Positions 8,345-17,766 are shown, counted from the first letter of the stretch. The stretch: DNA of 64,000 bases from Jeongeupia wiesaeckerbachi (GCF_050916355.1 NZ_CP136946.1:1984001-2048000); one strand, 5' to 3'. A program made the numbers and translations. The notes: generated by a model from the letters alone, not told the origin.

Positions 8345-9241
8345 TCAGAACAGCCCGCGCTGAAAGTCGGCGAAGGCCTGCTGGATCTCTTCGGCGGTGT
8401 TCATCACGAAGGGACCATAGCGGGCGACCGGTTCGTTCAGCGGCTTGCCGGCGACGACGATGAAACGGACTTCCGCGTCGAGCGCGCCGACGGCGATCGT
8501 GTCGCCCTGCGTCAGCGCCGCCAGCTCGCCCTGTTTCACCTGTCGCTGCTGCGGGCCGTCGACGACGTTCAGCGCATGCTGGTAGACGTAGATGAAGGCA
8601 TGATGGGCCGCCGGCAGATCCAGATCCAGCGTGCTGCCTGGCGGCAGGATCACGTCGAAGTAGCTCGGCGCGGTCGCGACGCCCGACACCGGGCCGGTGA
8701 CGCCGTCAAACGTGCCGGCGATCACCTTGACCGAGCCGCCACCGGCGAGCGCGACCTGCGGAATCTCGCTGGCGGCGAACTCCTGATAGCGAGGTGCTGT
8801 CATTTTGTCGCTGGCGGGCAGGTTCACCCACAGCTGGAAGCCCTGCATCAGGCCGTTTTCCTGCTGCGGCATTTCCGAGTGGACGATGCCGCGCCCGGCG
8901 GTCATCCACTGCACGCTGCCCGGGCCGAGGTTGCCGGTATTGCCCTTGTTGTCGCCGTGCTGCATCTGGCCGGCGAGCATATAGGTCACCGTTTCGAAGC
9001 CGCGATGCGGGTGCTCCGGGAAACCGGCGATGTAGTCGCCCGCGTCGTCGGAACGGAATTCGTCGAGCAGCAGGAAGGGATCGAGCATCGGCAGATCCTG
9101 GCCGCCGATCACGCGGTTGAGCTTGACGCCGGCGCCGTCGGACGTGGCCATGCCGCGAACGATGCGGCCGATGCGGCGGGAGGATGTGTTGGCGGTCATG
9201 GTTGGGCTCTGTTCGGTTGCGATGGCCACATCTTGGACCAT
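8345..9241 (-). CDS. Pirin-family protein (second copy)
   Basis: A 298-residue pirin (284 if the internal ATG at 9199, MTANTSSRRIG, is used). The family features are clear: RIVRGMATSDGAGVKLNRVIG, the cupin metal motif HPHRGFETVTYMLAGQMQHGD, and TAGRGIVHSEMP. It belongs to a different subfamily from the adjacent pirin, so the two are paralogues rather than a recent duplication. The role is probably as a metal-dependent dioxygenase or regulator of redox metabolism, not determined. A palindromic element separates it from the next gene. Confidence 0.9.
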   Translation of the reverse strand: MVQDVAIATEQSPTMTANTSSRRIGRIVRGMATSDGAGVKLNRVIGGQDLPMLDPFLLLDEFRSDDAGDYIAGFPEHPHRGFETVTYMLAGQMQHGDNKGNTGNLGPGSVQWMTAGRGIVHSEMPQQENGLMQGFQLWVNLPASDKMTAPRYQEFAASEIPQVALAGGGSVKVIAGTFDGVTGPVSGVATAPSYFDVILPPGSTLDLDLPAAHHAFIYVYQHALNVVDGPQQRQVKQGELAALTQGDTIAVGALDAEVRFIVVAGKPLNEPVARYGPFVMNTAEEIQQAFADFQRGLF

Positions 9242-9435
9242 GCACCTTGCAAAGTTAATCCACCGCCAAAGCGATTGACTGTCCTATCAGCGGGACAATC
9301 GCTTGTGGCCCGGCGTGTTGGGCTCGGCGTCTTTCCTGATAACCGCGCTGCGCTGGGTCTGATGATCGAACGGGCTCCCACGGAATGCCTTGCACCCGCG
9401 GCCCCGAAGGCCGTGATCCAGCAAGTGTCATCGGC

Positions 9436-9693
9436 CTAGCGACGCGGCGGCATCTTCTCGAGCTCGCCGATCGCCTCGGTCAGCGTGTCGAGCCGCTTGG
9501 TGATCGCCGCTTGTGCGTCCAGCAGGCCACGGTTGTAACACTGCACGCCGATTTCGCCCACGACGAAGTCGAGCAGGAACTCGGCGTCGAAACCGCCGAG
9601 TTCGAGCCCGATCTCGCGATCGCACCAGCCGCGCAAGCGGGCGGCCAGCTCGGTGCGCTCGGCCGGGGTGAAGCGCACGACCGGCTCGCTCAT
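9436..9693 (-). CDS. DUF2164 family protein
   Basis: An 85-residue protein matching the DUF2164 family: FTPAERTELAARLRGWCDREIG near the start, followed by AEFLLDFVVGEIGVQCYNRGLLDAQ, which is the family's most conserved part. Function unknown. The start overlaps the stop of the patatin gene by ATGA, making it the third gene of a trmO-patatin-DUF2164 unit. Confidence 0.85.
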   Translation of the reverse strand: MSEPVVRFTPAERTELAARLRGWCDREIGLELGGFDAEFLLDFVVGEIGVQCYNRGLLDAQAAITKRLDTLTEAIGELEKMPPRR

Positions 9694-10610
9694 TTCGCCG
9701 CGACCCGCGCCGCCAGCAGCGCATGCTGCTTCTCGGCGATCTTTTGCTTGATCTGCGGAATCGCTGCCAGCGCGGCCTTCTCGCCTTCGAGGATGGCCTG
9801 GTTCTTCTGGTCGAAATCGGTCGGGCCGATCTTGCCGACCTTGGGCCGGATCACCACATCGGCGCGCGCCAGCTCCTGCTCGCCGAGTTTCTGGCCCATG
9901 ATCACCACCGCCTGATTGACGGTGCCGAGCAGGCCACTGGGTGCCTTGTTGCCGGCCTTGGCCGAGATGTCGACGGCGATGACCAGATCGGCGCCGAGTT
10001 CGCGCGCCGCATCAACGGGCACCGGGCTGACCACGCCGCCGTCGACATAACGCTTGCCGGATATCAGCGCCGGTTCGAATACGCCGGGGATGCTGCTCGA
10101 CGCGCGGATCGCCTGGCCGGCGTTGCCGCGGACGAAGACCGTGCGTTTGCCGGTGTCGAGCTCGGTCGCGACGGCGCCGAACGGTTTGGCAAACTTGTCG
10201 ATCGGCCGGTTGGCGACCAGTTGGTTGACGAAGTCCTGCAGCTTCTGGCCCTTGACGATGCCACCGTTCAACAGGCTGACGTCGCGAATCGCCGCCTCGT
10301 CGAGGCCGAAGGCCTTTTCCTGCAGCGCGAACGCATCCATGCCGCTGGCGTACAGCCCGCCGACGACGCTGCCGGCGCTGGTGCCGGCAACGGTGTCGAT
10401 CTTGATGCCGTTGGCTTCGAGCATCTTGATCACGCCGATATGCGCAAAGCCCTTGGCCGCGCCGCCGCCGAGCGCCAGACCGACGCGGACCTTCGGCGGC
10501 GGTTCCGCAGCAACAGGCGGTGCAGGGGGCGTGGTGGTGCAGCCGGCGAGCAGGGCCAGCGGAACGAGTGCGCCGAACAGCGGGCGCAACGGGCGGAAGA
10601 GTCGGTTCAT
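9690..10610 (-). CDS. Patatin-like phospholipase, lipoprotein
   Basis: A 306-residue patatin/RssA-type serine hydrolase carrying a lipoprotein signal peptide with lipobox LLAGC (Cys at about 22). It is probably anchored to the inner or outer membrane facing the periplasm. The catalytic elements are present: oxyanion loop GGGAAKG (~50), nucleophile motif GTSAG (~82) and the DGG of the Ser-Asp dyad (~195). These proteins hydrolyse phospholipid acyl chains. The reading frame is open much further upstream, but the signal peptide fixes the start at ATG 10610. It overlaps trmO upstream and the DUF2164 gene downstream by 4 bp each. Confidence 0.9.
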   Translation of the reverse strand: MNRLFRPLRPLFGALVPLALLAGCTTTPPAPPVAAEPPPKVRVGLALGGGAAKGFAHIGVIKMLEANGIKIDTVAGTSAGSVVGGLYASGMDAFALQEKAFGLDEAAIRDVSLLNGGIVKGQKLQDFVNQLVANRPIDKFAKPFGAVATELDTGKRTVFVRGNAGQAIRASSSIPGVFEPALISGKRYVDGGVVSPVPVDAARELGADLVIAVDISAKAGNKAPSGLLGTVNQAVVIMGQKLGEQELARADVVIRPKVGKIGPTDFDQKNQAILEGEKAALAAIPQIKQKIAEKQHALLAARVAAK

Positions 10611-11305
10611 GCCGGGTCCAGGGAGTCCACAAAGGCGCAGCCATTGGCCACGCGGAATTTCACGTCGAATCGGTACAGCCGCACGCCGTAGATGCGGTCG
10701 GGGTCGCCGGCGTAGGCCGGGCGCGGGTCCTGCGCCAGCACGTCGATGATCAGCGCGGCCAGCTCGGGATAATGCCTTGCCTGCCGGGCGATCGCCTGCG
10801 TGGCGGCGTCGGAAAAATTCACCGTCAGCTGCGGTGGCGCGCCGGTGGCGAAGCCGCCGACGGCGTCGGGCAGGCTTTCGACGTAGGGGATGTACGGTTT
10901 GATGTCGACGATCGGCGTACCGTCGACGAGGTCGACGCCGCGAAAGCGCAGCACCACGCCGTCGCTGGTATCGACGCCGGCGAGCTCGACCAGCGAGAGG
11001 CCGAGCGAGTTGGGCCGGAACGGGCTGCGGCTGGCGAACACGCCGACGCGGGCATTGCCGCCAAGCCGTGGCGGGCGCACCGTCGGCTGCCACTGGCCAC
11101 CGGTCTGGTGGAACACGAAGGTCAGCCAGACGTGCGAGAACGCGTCGAGTCCGCGTACGGCCTCGGGGCGATCGTACGGCGGCAGCAGCTTGAGCGTGCC
11201 GATCGCATGCGGGGCGAGCGACGGTTGGCGCGGGATGCCGAATTTGTCCGGAAACGGGGTCGCCAGATGGCCCAGCGGCGAGAGCGAAAAAGAGTCGGTG
11301 TTCAC
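10607..11305 (-). CDS. trmO: tRNA (N6-threonylcarbamoyladenosine(37)-N6)-methyltransferase TrmO
   Basis: TrmO/TsaA (YaeB/VirR) family enzyme. It methylates N6 of t6A37 in tRNA-Thr using S-adenosylmethionine. Visible signature segments are PFPDKFGIPRQPSLAPHAIG, then FSHVWLTFVFHQ, then VGVFASRSPFRPNSLGLSLV, then VDIKPYIPYVES. The family is normally about 235 residues, which fits a GTG start at about 11305 (232 residues). The frame is open a further ~34 codons upstream without an ATG. First gene of a three-gene overlapping unit, divergent from the diguanylate cyclase gene. Confidence 0.92.
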   Translation of the reverse strand: MNTDSFSLSPLGHLATPFPDKFGIPRQPSLAPHAIGTLKLLPPYDRPEAVRGLDAFSHVWLTFVFHQTGGQWQPTVRPPRLGGNARVGVFASRSPFRPNSLGLSLVELAGVDTSDGVVLRFRGVDLVDGTPIVDIKPYIPYVESLPDAVGGFATGAPPQLTVNFSDAATQAIARQARHYPELAALIIDVLAQDPRPAYAGDPDRIYGVRLYRFDVKFRVANGCAFVDSLDPA

Positions 11306-11446
11306 CGGTGCGATTGTGCCTTGCTTCGCGGCGGCTTTCCAAGTGACGCAGTGCACCAACGCTTTACCATCGGGGAGTGGACGCAAGGCCGGCAGAGGAG
11401 GGGGCAATGATATAGTCAGTGCTCACTCTCCTCCCTATTCGATCAC

Positions 11447-14400
11447 GTGATCCGACTGCCTGCTGCCCTGCGCTCCGTGTCGCGCCCGCTCGTGCTTGCA
11501 CTGACCGTTTTCGCGGTCGGCCTGTGCATGTCCTGGCTGGTATCGCAGTTGCTGGTGCGGATCGAATCGCGCGCGCTTGAAGGGCGCTTCCGGACCGAGG
11601 CGCAGAGTGTCGCCGTCCAGCTGGGACGCAGCATCTCGAACGATCTCGGTGCCTTGCGCGCGGCGGCGCGCTATATGGCCTTGTCGCCGTCGGTATCGGC
11701 GGGTGAGTTCGGCTTGTTCGTCGAGCCGTATCTCGACACCTTTGGCGGTATCGCCTGGATCCGGCCCGAGGCCGGTGACGTGCTGCGGGTTCGGTACGCC
11801 GAACCGGGCGGCTCGCAGGGCGGTTTCGTCGGCACCAATCTGGGCCTCGATCCGGTTCGCGGCGCGGTCTTGCGGCGCGCGCAGGAACGGCACGGCATAG
11901 CGACGTCGCCGGTGATGGCCTTGCGCGGCGACTATACCGGCGAGCACGGTTTCTCCATCGCGATTGCCGTGTTTCGTCCCGGCGAGAACGCACCGTACGG
12001 CTTCGTCTGGGGCACCTACCGGCTGACCTTGCTGCAGGCGCAGTTGAACCGGATCGGTCAGGAACGGGGCGTGGTTCTGGCGCTCGAGGACGAGAGCGGC
12101 CGTACCGTGGCCGAAAGCAACCTCAACGCGGCCGGCGAACGCTCGGTGCGCTTGCGCGATTTTTTCCTGCCGCTGCTGATCGGCGATCGTACCGTGACGC
12201 TGCGGGTGACGGCGGCGGGCGCCTTTGTCCACAAGGGCGACTGGGCCGATATTTCTGCAGTGTGGCTGCCGGGAACGGTGATTCCCTTCTTGCTGGCGCT
12301 GCTGGTCTATGTGCTGGCGAACCGCCAGGGCTATGCCGAGGCGCTGGCGGTATCGCGGGCGCGCGAGCTCAAGCAGAGCGAACAGCGGCTGCGGCGGATT
12401 TTTCACGCGATCGACGACGCGCTGTTTCTGGTCGACGCGCAATGGTCGGTGCGCAAAGCCAACCAGGCCGCGGAATCCCTGCTGGCCGACTGGCGTATCG
12501 AGCAGGGTAACGGCACTGGTGCCTTTGCCGGCGTCGCAGCGCAGGCCGGGCTCGACGAGGCCATTGCCGCACTGCTCGCCGGTGGCGAGCCCTTCCTGCT
12601 CGATCGCGTCATCGACGGTCACAGTTATGCGATTTCCGGCGTGCGCGTTGCGCGCACCGGCGCCAGCGTCGACGACGTGCTGATCCGCATCGCCGACCTG
12701 TCCGAGCAGCGCCGGACGCTGCTCGAATTGCAGGATACCCGCGCCTATCTGGGCAATGTGCTCGACGCGGCGTCGCGGGTGTCGATCATCGCGACCGATA
12801 ACGACGGTCTGATCGGCCTGTTCAACCGCGGCGCCGAGTACCTGCTCGGCTACCGCAGCGACGAGGTCGTTGGCGCCCGATCGATGCTGGATTTCATTGC
12901 TGACAACGAGATCGACGAACGCCGGATCGAACTGGAGGACGAGCTGGGTCAGGCGGTCGGCCGGTTCGAGGCGCTGACGCTGGTTGCCGAACGCAGCGGC
13001 ATGGACGCGCGCGTCTGGACGCACCGGACCCGCAGCGGCGATCTGCGTCAGGTCGAGCTGACGGTGACGCGCATCGTCGGCGCGCAGGGCAATCGGGTCG
13101 GCTATCTGTGCATCGGCGTCGACATCACCGAACGGCTCGCCGCCGAGTCGGCGCTGATCCGCCGCGACCGCTTGCTGTCGAAGCTGTCCGAGCGCGTGCC
13201 GGGACTGATCTACCAGTTCCAGCGCTTCCCCGACGGCCGTTCGGTCTTCCCGTACGCTAGCGACGGCATCCAGGCGATCTACGGCATCAGCCCCGAGGCG
13301 GCCGCTGCCGACGCGACCATCGTGCTCGAACGCATCGTGGCCGACGACATGCCGATGCTGATCGAAACGATCGACCAGTCGGCGCAGCAGCTGAGCCTGT
13401 GGCGCTGCGATTACCGTGTCGAGCTGCCGCAACGCGGCCTGCGCTGGCTGCGCGGCGAATCGTCGCCCGAGCGCCAGGAAGACGGCAGCACGATCTGGTA
13501 CGGTTTCATTTCCGATATCACCGAGCAGAAGAAGGCCAGCGATCAGATTGCGCTGCTGGCGAGCGTGATCGAAGCCAGCTCGCTCGGCGTGCTGATCGTC
13601 GATGCGCGCGCGCCGGATCTGCCGCTGATTTTCGTCAACTCGGCCTTCGAGTACCTCAGCGGCTACGCCCGTCATGAAGTACTCGGTCGGAACTGCCGCT
13701 TCCTGCAGGGGCGCGACCGGCTGCAGCCGGAAATCGAAACGGTGCGCCGGTTGATCACCGAGCGCCGCGCCGGCCGGGTCAAGCTGCGCAACTACCGCAA
13801 GGACGGCACGCCGTTCTGGAACTCGCTGTCGCTGACGCCGCTGACCGACAGCCAGGGCACGCTGACGCACTATATCGGCGTCAGCGAGGATATCTCCGAC
13901 CGGGTCGAAGCACAGAACGCGCTGGCCGCGAGCGAGGAAAAATTCCGTACCTTCTTCGAATCGTCGCCGGTCGGGATGGCGCTGATCCGCCATAGCGACG
14001 GCCATTTCGTCGACGCCAACACCGCGTTCTGCAACCTGCTCGGCTATGGCGTCGACGAACTGCGCGCGCAGACGCTGACGGGGATCACGCCGGCCGAGTA
14101 CGCGCTGCAGGATAGAGAGCTGGTGTACGAGCTTTACCGGCAGCAGCGCTATGGCCCGTACGAAAAGGAATACCTGCACCGAGCCGGCCATCGCGTGCCG
14201 GTGCTGATCAACGGCTTCCTGATGCCGAGCAAGGAGGGCGGTCAGGGGCTGGCCTGGTGCATTGCCGAGGATATTTCCGAGCAGAAACGCCTGCAGCGCG
14301 AGCTGGAACAGATGTCGATCACCGATCCGCTGACGCAGCTCTACAACCGGCGCTACTTCAATCTGGCGATCGAGCGCGAGGTCGGCCGGGTCAACCGCAA

Positions 14401-14791
14401 CGGCGTTCCGCTGTCGCTGGTGATGTTCGACCTCGACCACTTCAAGCGCATCAACGACCAGTTCGGCCACGACGTCGGCGACAAGGTGTTGCAGCATTTC
14501 GCCCAGCTCGTGCGCCAGCGGGTCCGCAGCACCGATATCTTCTGCCGGCTGGGCGGCGAGGAATTCCTGCTGGTCTGCCCGGACACCGATTTCGCCGATG
14601 CCGAGCGGCTGGCGCAGACGCTGCTGCAATCGCTGCGCGATGAGCCGTTCGAAGTCGTCGGCCGGGTCACCACCAGCATCGGCGTGACCCAATATCAGCC
14701 ATTCGAACGGATCGACACCGCGCTCAAGCGGGTCGACAACCTGGTCTACACCGCCAAGGATCAGGGCCGCGACCAGATCGCCGTGGCCTGA
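11447..14791 (+). CDS. Sensor diguanylate cyclase with CHASE, PAS, LOV-like and GGDEF domains
   Basis: A 1114-residue membrane receptor, GTG start. Order: TM1 (~13-37), periplasmic CHASE domain (~60-255), TM2 (~272-291), a degenerate PAS (~310-420), PAS (~430-565), PAS (~575-695), a LOV-type PAS (~700-820), PAS (~830-945) and GGDEF (~955-1114). The cyclase has an intact GGEEF (1036-1040) and an inhibitory-site RxxD (RSTD, 1027-1030) five residues upstream, so it should make c-di-GMP under product inhibition. No EAL domain follows. The LOV domain has GRNCRFLQG with Cys750, Asn731 and the NYRKDG segment, but Ser813 where the flavin-contacting Gln normally sits (YIGVSED). It stands alone; a bidirectional terminator follows. 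It may combine a periplasmic ligand signal with light or redox input. Confidence 0.93.
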   Translation: MIRLPAALRSVSRPLVLALTVFAVGLCMSWLVSQLLVRIESRALEGRFRTEAQSVAVQLGRSISNDLGALRAAARYMALSPSVSAGEFGLFVEPYLDTFGGIAWIRPEAGDVLRVRYAEPGGSQGGFVGTNLGLDPVRGAVLRRAQERHGIATSPVMALRGDYTGEHGFSIAIAVFRPGENAPYGFVWGTYRLTLLQAQLNRIGQERGVVLALEDESGRTVAESNLNAAGERSVRLRDFFLPLLIGDRTVTLRVTAAGAFVHKGDWADISAVWLPGTVIPFLLALLVYVLANRQGYAEALAVSRARELKQSEQRLRRIFHAIDDALFLVDAQWSVRKANQAAESLLADWRIEQGNGTGAFAGVAAQAGLDEAIAALLAGGEPFLLDRVIDGHSYAISGVRVARTGASVDDVLIRIADLSEQRRTLLELQDTRAYLGNVLDAASRVSIIATDNDGLIGLFNRGAEYLLGYRSDEVVGARSMLDFIADNEIDERRIELEDELGQAVGRFEALTLVAERSGMDARVWTHRTRSGDLRQVELTVTRIVGAQGNRVGYLCIGVDITERLAAESALIRRDRLLSKLSERVPGLIYQFQRFPDGRSVFPYASDGIQAIYGISPEAAAADATIVLERIVADDMPMLIETIDQSAQQLSLWRCDYRVELPQRGLRWLRGESSPERQEDGSTIWYGFISDITEQKKASDQIALLASVIEASSLGVLIVDARAPDLPLIFVNSAFEYLSGYARHEVLGRNCRFLQGRDRLQPEIETVRRLITERRAGRVKLRNYRKDGTPFWNSLSLTPLTDSQGTLTHYIGVSEDISDRVEAQNALAASEEKFRTFFESSPVGMALIRHSDGHFVDANTAFCNLLGYGVDELRAQTLTGITPAEYALQDRELVYELYRQQRYGPYEKEYLHRAGHRVPVLINGFLMPSKEGGQGLAWCIAEDISEQKRLQRELEQMSITDPLTQLYNRRYFNLAIEREVGRVNRNGVPLSLVMFDLDHFKRINDQFGHDVGDKVLQHFAQLVRQRVRSTDIFCRLGGEEFLLVCPDTDFADAERLAQTLLQSLRDEPFEVVGRVTTSIGVTQYQPFERIDTALKRVDNLVYTAKDQGRDQIAVA

Positions 14792-14796
14792 GCTGC

Positions 14797-14912
14797 GTCA
14801 TTCGGCGCTGCGCCGCATATCTTGCCCTGGTCCGATGCCCCGAGCACACCCAAGGGCGCTTGCCGCGGGGCCCCCTCGCTTCGGGTGCGAACGGGCCGGC
14901 GCATTTGCCGGC
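14797..14912. repeat. Diverged copy of the 140-bp palindromic repeat
   Basis: The left part (CATTCGGCGCTGCGCCGCAT, then GGTCCGATGC at about 14831) aligns with the left part of the better copies at 24876-25016 and 29067-29213. The segment CTTCGGGTGCGAAC near 14879 aligns with their right part. The centre is replaced, so this is a decayed or hybrid copy. It lies between two convergent genes. Confidence 0.45.
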
Positions 14913-14946
14913 TAGCCGCTGTGTTTCGATCGGCGAGTTCCGCCCA

Positions 14947-14977
14947 GCAAAAAGGCCGGCATGACCGGCCTTTTTGC
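14947..14977. terminator. Bidirectional rho-independent terminator
   Basis: Perfect stem GCAAAAAGGCCGG / CCGGCCTTTTTGC with a 5-nt loop. It provides a T-run on both strands and so serves both the diguanylate cyclase (plus) and the symporter gene (minus). Confidence 0.9.
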
Positions 14978-14993
14978 ATCGTGGCGATCGGGA

Positions 14994-16325
14994 TCAGAGG
15001 TTGTGGTACCAGATCACGCCGATGACGATCGGCGCCAGCACCGCGCAGATCAGCCGGAACGCCGGCAGCACCGCGGTCGAACCTTCGGCGCTCAGTTCGT
15101 GGCGGATCTTCGGCCAGATCGACCAGCCGACGAACAGCGCGACGAAGAGGCCACCGGCCGGCATCAGCACGTTCGAGGCGATGTAGTCCATCAGATCGAA
15201 CGGCACCTTGCCGAACAGCTGCATATCGGCCATCGGCCCGAACGACAGCGCGGCCGGGATGCCGATGACGAAGGACGCGATGGCGACGGCGATGGTCGCG
15301 GTCTTGCGGGCCCAGCCGAATTCGTCGATCAGGAAGGACACGATCGGTTCGAGAATCGACACCGACGACGTCAGCGCGGCGAACAGCAGCAGGAAGAAGA
15401 AGGCGATCGCGAAGAACTGGCCGAAAGGCATCTGCGCGAAGATTGCCGGCATGGTGATGAAGGTCAGCCCCGGGCCTGCGGCCGGGTCGACGTGGAAGGC
15501 GAATACCGCCGGCAGCACCATCAGCCCGGCGAGGACGCAGGCGAGCGTCGCCAGCGAGCTGACCCACAAGGTCGCGCCGACGAGCTTGGTGTCCTGCGGC
15601 AGGTAGGAGCCGTAGGCGATAATCATGCCGCCACCGAGCGACAGCGAGAAGAAGGCCAGACCGAGCGCATCGACGATCATGCCCGGGGTCAGCTTGGAGA
15701 AGTCCGGTGTGATGAAGTACTTCACGCCATCCCAGGCGCCATCCAGCGTCAGCGAGCGTGCGATCAGTACCAGCATCAGGATGAACAGCGCCGGCATCAG
15801 CACCTTGCTCATCCGCTCGATGCCTTTTTCAACGCCGCCCATCACGACCGCAACGGTGATGCCCAGAAAGGCCGCGGTATAGCTCAGCGCGTGGACCGGA
15901 TTGGCGATGAAGCTGCCGAACGCCGCCGACAGCGCCTTGGTGTCGCTGGTCAGCGCCTCGCCGGTGATCGAGCGGAAAATATAGGCAATCGTCCAGCCGC
16001 CGACAACGCAGTAGTACGACAGGATGATGAAGATACACAGCACCGACAGGCGGCCGGCCCATGGCCACAGTCCGCCCTTGAGGTCGCGGAAGGCGGTGGT
16101 GGCCGATTTCTTCGCGGTGCGGCCGATCAGCATTTCGGCCAGCAGTAGCGCGATACCGATGGTGAACACGCAGACGAGGTAGGCGATCAGAAAGGCGCCG
16201 CCGCCGTTCTTGCCGGCGACATAGGGGAATTTCCAGATGGCGCCGAGGCCGACGGCGGAGCCCGAAGCGGCGAGGATGAAGCCCAGCTTGGAACCCCAAC
16301 TTGCCCGGTTGGCAGTATCGGTCAT
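14994..16325 (-). CDS. Sodium-dependent transporter, neurotransmitter:sodium symporter (NSS/SNF) family
   Basis: A 443-residue multi-span inner-membrane protein of the LeuT-like NSS family, which couples Na+ entry to uptake of amino acids or related amines. The TM1 signature LGAIWKFPYVAGKNGGGAF (~27-45) contains the sodium- and substrate-contacting region, and about 11-12 hydrophobic segments follow. Start ATG 16325 has GGAG at 16331-16334; a TTG at 16337 is less likely. The gene is monocistronic, and the substrate cannot be read from sequence. Confidence 0.92.
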   Translation of the reverse strand: MTDTANRASWGSKLGFILAASGSAVGLGAIWKFPYVAGKNGGGAFLIAYLVCVFTIGIALLLAEMLIGRTAKKSATTAFRDLKGGLWPWAGRLSVLCIFIILSYYCVVGGWTIAYIFRSITGEALTSDTKALSAAFGSFIANPVHALSYTAAFLGITVAVVMGGVEKGIERMSKVLMPALFILMLVLIARSLTLDGAWDGVKYFITPDFSKLTPGMIVDALGLAFFSLSLGGGMIIAYGSYLPQDTKLVGATLWVSSLATLACVLAGLMVLPAVFAFHVDPAAGPGLTFITMPAIFAQMPFGQFFAIAFFFLLLFAALTSSVSILEPIVSFLIDEFGWARKTATIAVAIASFVIGIPAALSFGPMADMQLFGKVPFDLMDYIASNVLMPAGGLFVALFVGWSIWPKIRHELSAEGSTAVLPAFRLICAVLAPIVIGVIWYHNL

Positions 16326-16442
16326 TAAAATCTCCAATAAATCAACCGATTAGCTTGCACGTCAGGGGTGTCAAGTTTCAAGTGCAACAATCACCCATTG
16401 TGATCTGGCGCAAATATGTGCTCTGTGCTGGGTCGCGGCGGA

Positions 16443-16467
16443 CAAAAAAACGGGCCTTGCGGCCCGT
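16443..16467 (-). terminator. Rho-independent terminator of the PhnD-like gene
   Basis: On the minus strand, ACGGGCC-GCAA-GGCCCGT is followed directly by seven T. It lies about 30 bp beyond the stop at 16497. Confidence 0.85.
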
Positions 16468-16496
16468 ATGAATGTCGCGCATACGGGTGAACAGCG

Positions 16497-17462
16497 CTAT
16501 TTCGGGCCGCCGAGCACCGTCACCAGCTGGTTGTAGCGACGGTAGAGCTGCTTTTCGCTGGCGCTGCGTTCGGCGTCGCTCTGCTTGGCGAGGTTGAGCT
16601 TGAACAGGCCGTAGTAGAGCTGCAGATCGGTGATCTCGCGCAGCTGGCGATTGCTCGACGGCAGGAAGCCCGACAGCTGGTCGGCATAGTACAGCCGGGT
16701 CTTTTCCTGTGCGGTGTTGGCGCCGCTGCGGCCGTAGTCGAGAAAGAAGCGCGTGATCGCCGTGCGGGTCGCCGCCGGCAGCGCCTTGTTCAGCACCAGC
16801 GGATCGTAAGAGAACGACGGCGATTGCCACAGCACGCGCATCTGCTTGAAATCGCGCGGATAGGTTTCACGCAGCTTTTCCAGATCGTCGCTGTTGCAGA
16901 CTGCGACATCGACGCGTTTTTCGGCCAGTGCGCGGAAACCGTCCTCGGCATTGCCGGTCTTCACTTCGCGGAAAAAAGCCTCGGGCAGCACATTGCGCTT
17001 GGCAAAGGCGTGGTAAGCCGGGATCAGGTAGCCGGCGGTCGATGTCGGCACGCCGCTGGCCAGCCGCCAGCGTTGCTTGTCACGCAGCAGCGCGTCGAGG
17101 TCGGCCGGGCCATCGTTGCGGACCAGAAGCAATGAGCGGAATTCGGCGACACCGCCGGTCAGGGCCAGCCGGGCGAAAATTTCGCCGCTGCCTTGCTCAA
17201 CCAGCGTCAGCGCCGTCCCGGTATTGGTGCGGACAATCTGGATTTCCCGGGCGGCAAAGCGATGCGCCAGCTCGGCGTCGTCCTTGACCGCGACAATCTT
17301 CACCGGCTGGCCGACGGCGCGCGCAAGGTCGTCGGCGATTGGTTGCCAGTCGGCCGCCACATTGCCCCCGCCCTTGTCGGCCAGCAGGCCCAGGGTGAGG
17401 TCGGCACGCGCCGTGCCGGCGAGCAGCATCAGTGCCGCGATCATGATCCAGTATTGCCGCAT
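16497..17462 (-). CDS. PhnD-like periplasmic phosphate/phosphite/phosphonate-binding protein
   Basis: A 321-residue secreted protein with a signal peptide (MRQYWIMIAALMLLAG, cleavage after TARA). It resembles the PhnD family: LTLGLLADKGGG at the mature N-terminus, then the VPTSTAGYLIPAYHAF segment and VAVCNSDDLEKL. PhnD-type proteins bind oxyanion or phosphonate ligands for ABC import. They also occur as orphans linked to sensory systems, and here no permease or ATPase is adjacent. GGGGAGA upstream of ATG 17462 is a good ribosome-binding site. An upstream in-frame ATG at 17507 would spoil the signal peptide. Confidence 0.8.
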   Translation of the reverse strand: MRQYWIMIAALMLLAGTARADLTLGLLADKGGGNVAADWQPIADDLARAVGQPVKIVAVKDDAELAHRFAAREIQIVRTNTGTALTLVEQGSGEIFARLALTGGVAEFRSLLLVRNDGPADLDALLRDKQRWRLASGVPTSTAGYLIPAYHAFAKRNVLPEAFFREVKTGNAEDGFRALAEKRVDVAVCNSDDLEKLRETYPRDFKQMRVLWQSPSFSYDPLVLNKALPAATRTAITRFFLDYGRSGANTAQEKTRLYYADQLSGFLPSSNRQLREITDLQLYYGLFKLNLAKQSDAERSASEKQLYRRYNQLVTVLGGPK

Positions 17463-17766
17463 GGCCGTCTCCCCTTGGTCAGGGGCGCGACTGTAGGCTT
17501 TGTTCATGACGTTGAGATGACAAGTCCGCCTGCGATCCCGGGGTGTGGTGCGCGACGCAACAGCGCGCCGCCGAAGCGGCGCAACGCCATGCTGCTATCG
17601 GTCCATCGCACCGGGGTACCGCGCCGTGCGCGGAAGCCGGGCAACGGCCGCCGCCGGGGCCAGCGCCAGCCAGCGGTGCAAGTTGGGCTCGTGCTGGCCG
17701 GGGCAATGCGTGAGGGGGCGGTGCAAGGCAGTGCGAGGGCGGCGTTGCACCGCCCTCCAGCCGGCG
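17463..17766. other. 304-bp intergenic region with an 11-bp inverted repeat
   Basis: No coding potential is seen between the PhnD-like gene and yqhD. Just beyond the yqhD stop is an 11-bp perfect inverted repeat, GGGCGGTGCAA (17716-17726) and TTGCACCGCCC (17745-17755), with a nested GAGGGCGG/CCGCCCTC stem (17735-17757). It lacks a clear T-run, so it is either a weak terminator for yqhD or an RNA-stabilising hairpin. Confidence 0.5.

Noticed and set aside
10611..11342. Upstream extension of the patatin gene in the same frame (to about 550 residues)
   Set aside because: The extra part overlaps trmO in another frame, is Arg/Pro-rich and would precede a clear lipoprotein signal peptide.
11435..14692. 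A very long open frame on the minus strand opposite the diguanylate cyclase (over 1000 codons)
   Set aside because: It is Gln/Arg/His/Ala-rich with no recognisable domain, while the plus strand has clear CHASE, PAS and GGDEF domains. Such antisense frames are an effect of high GC and codon bias.
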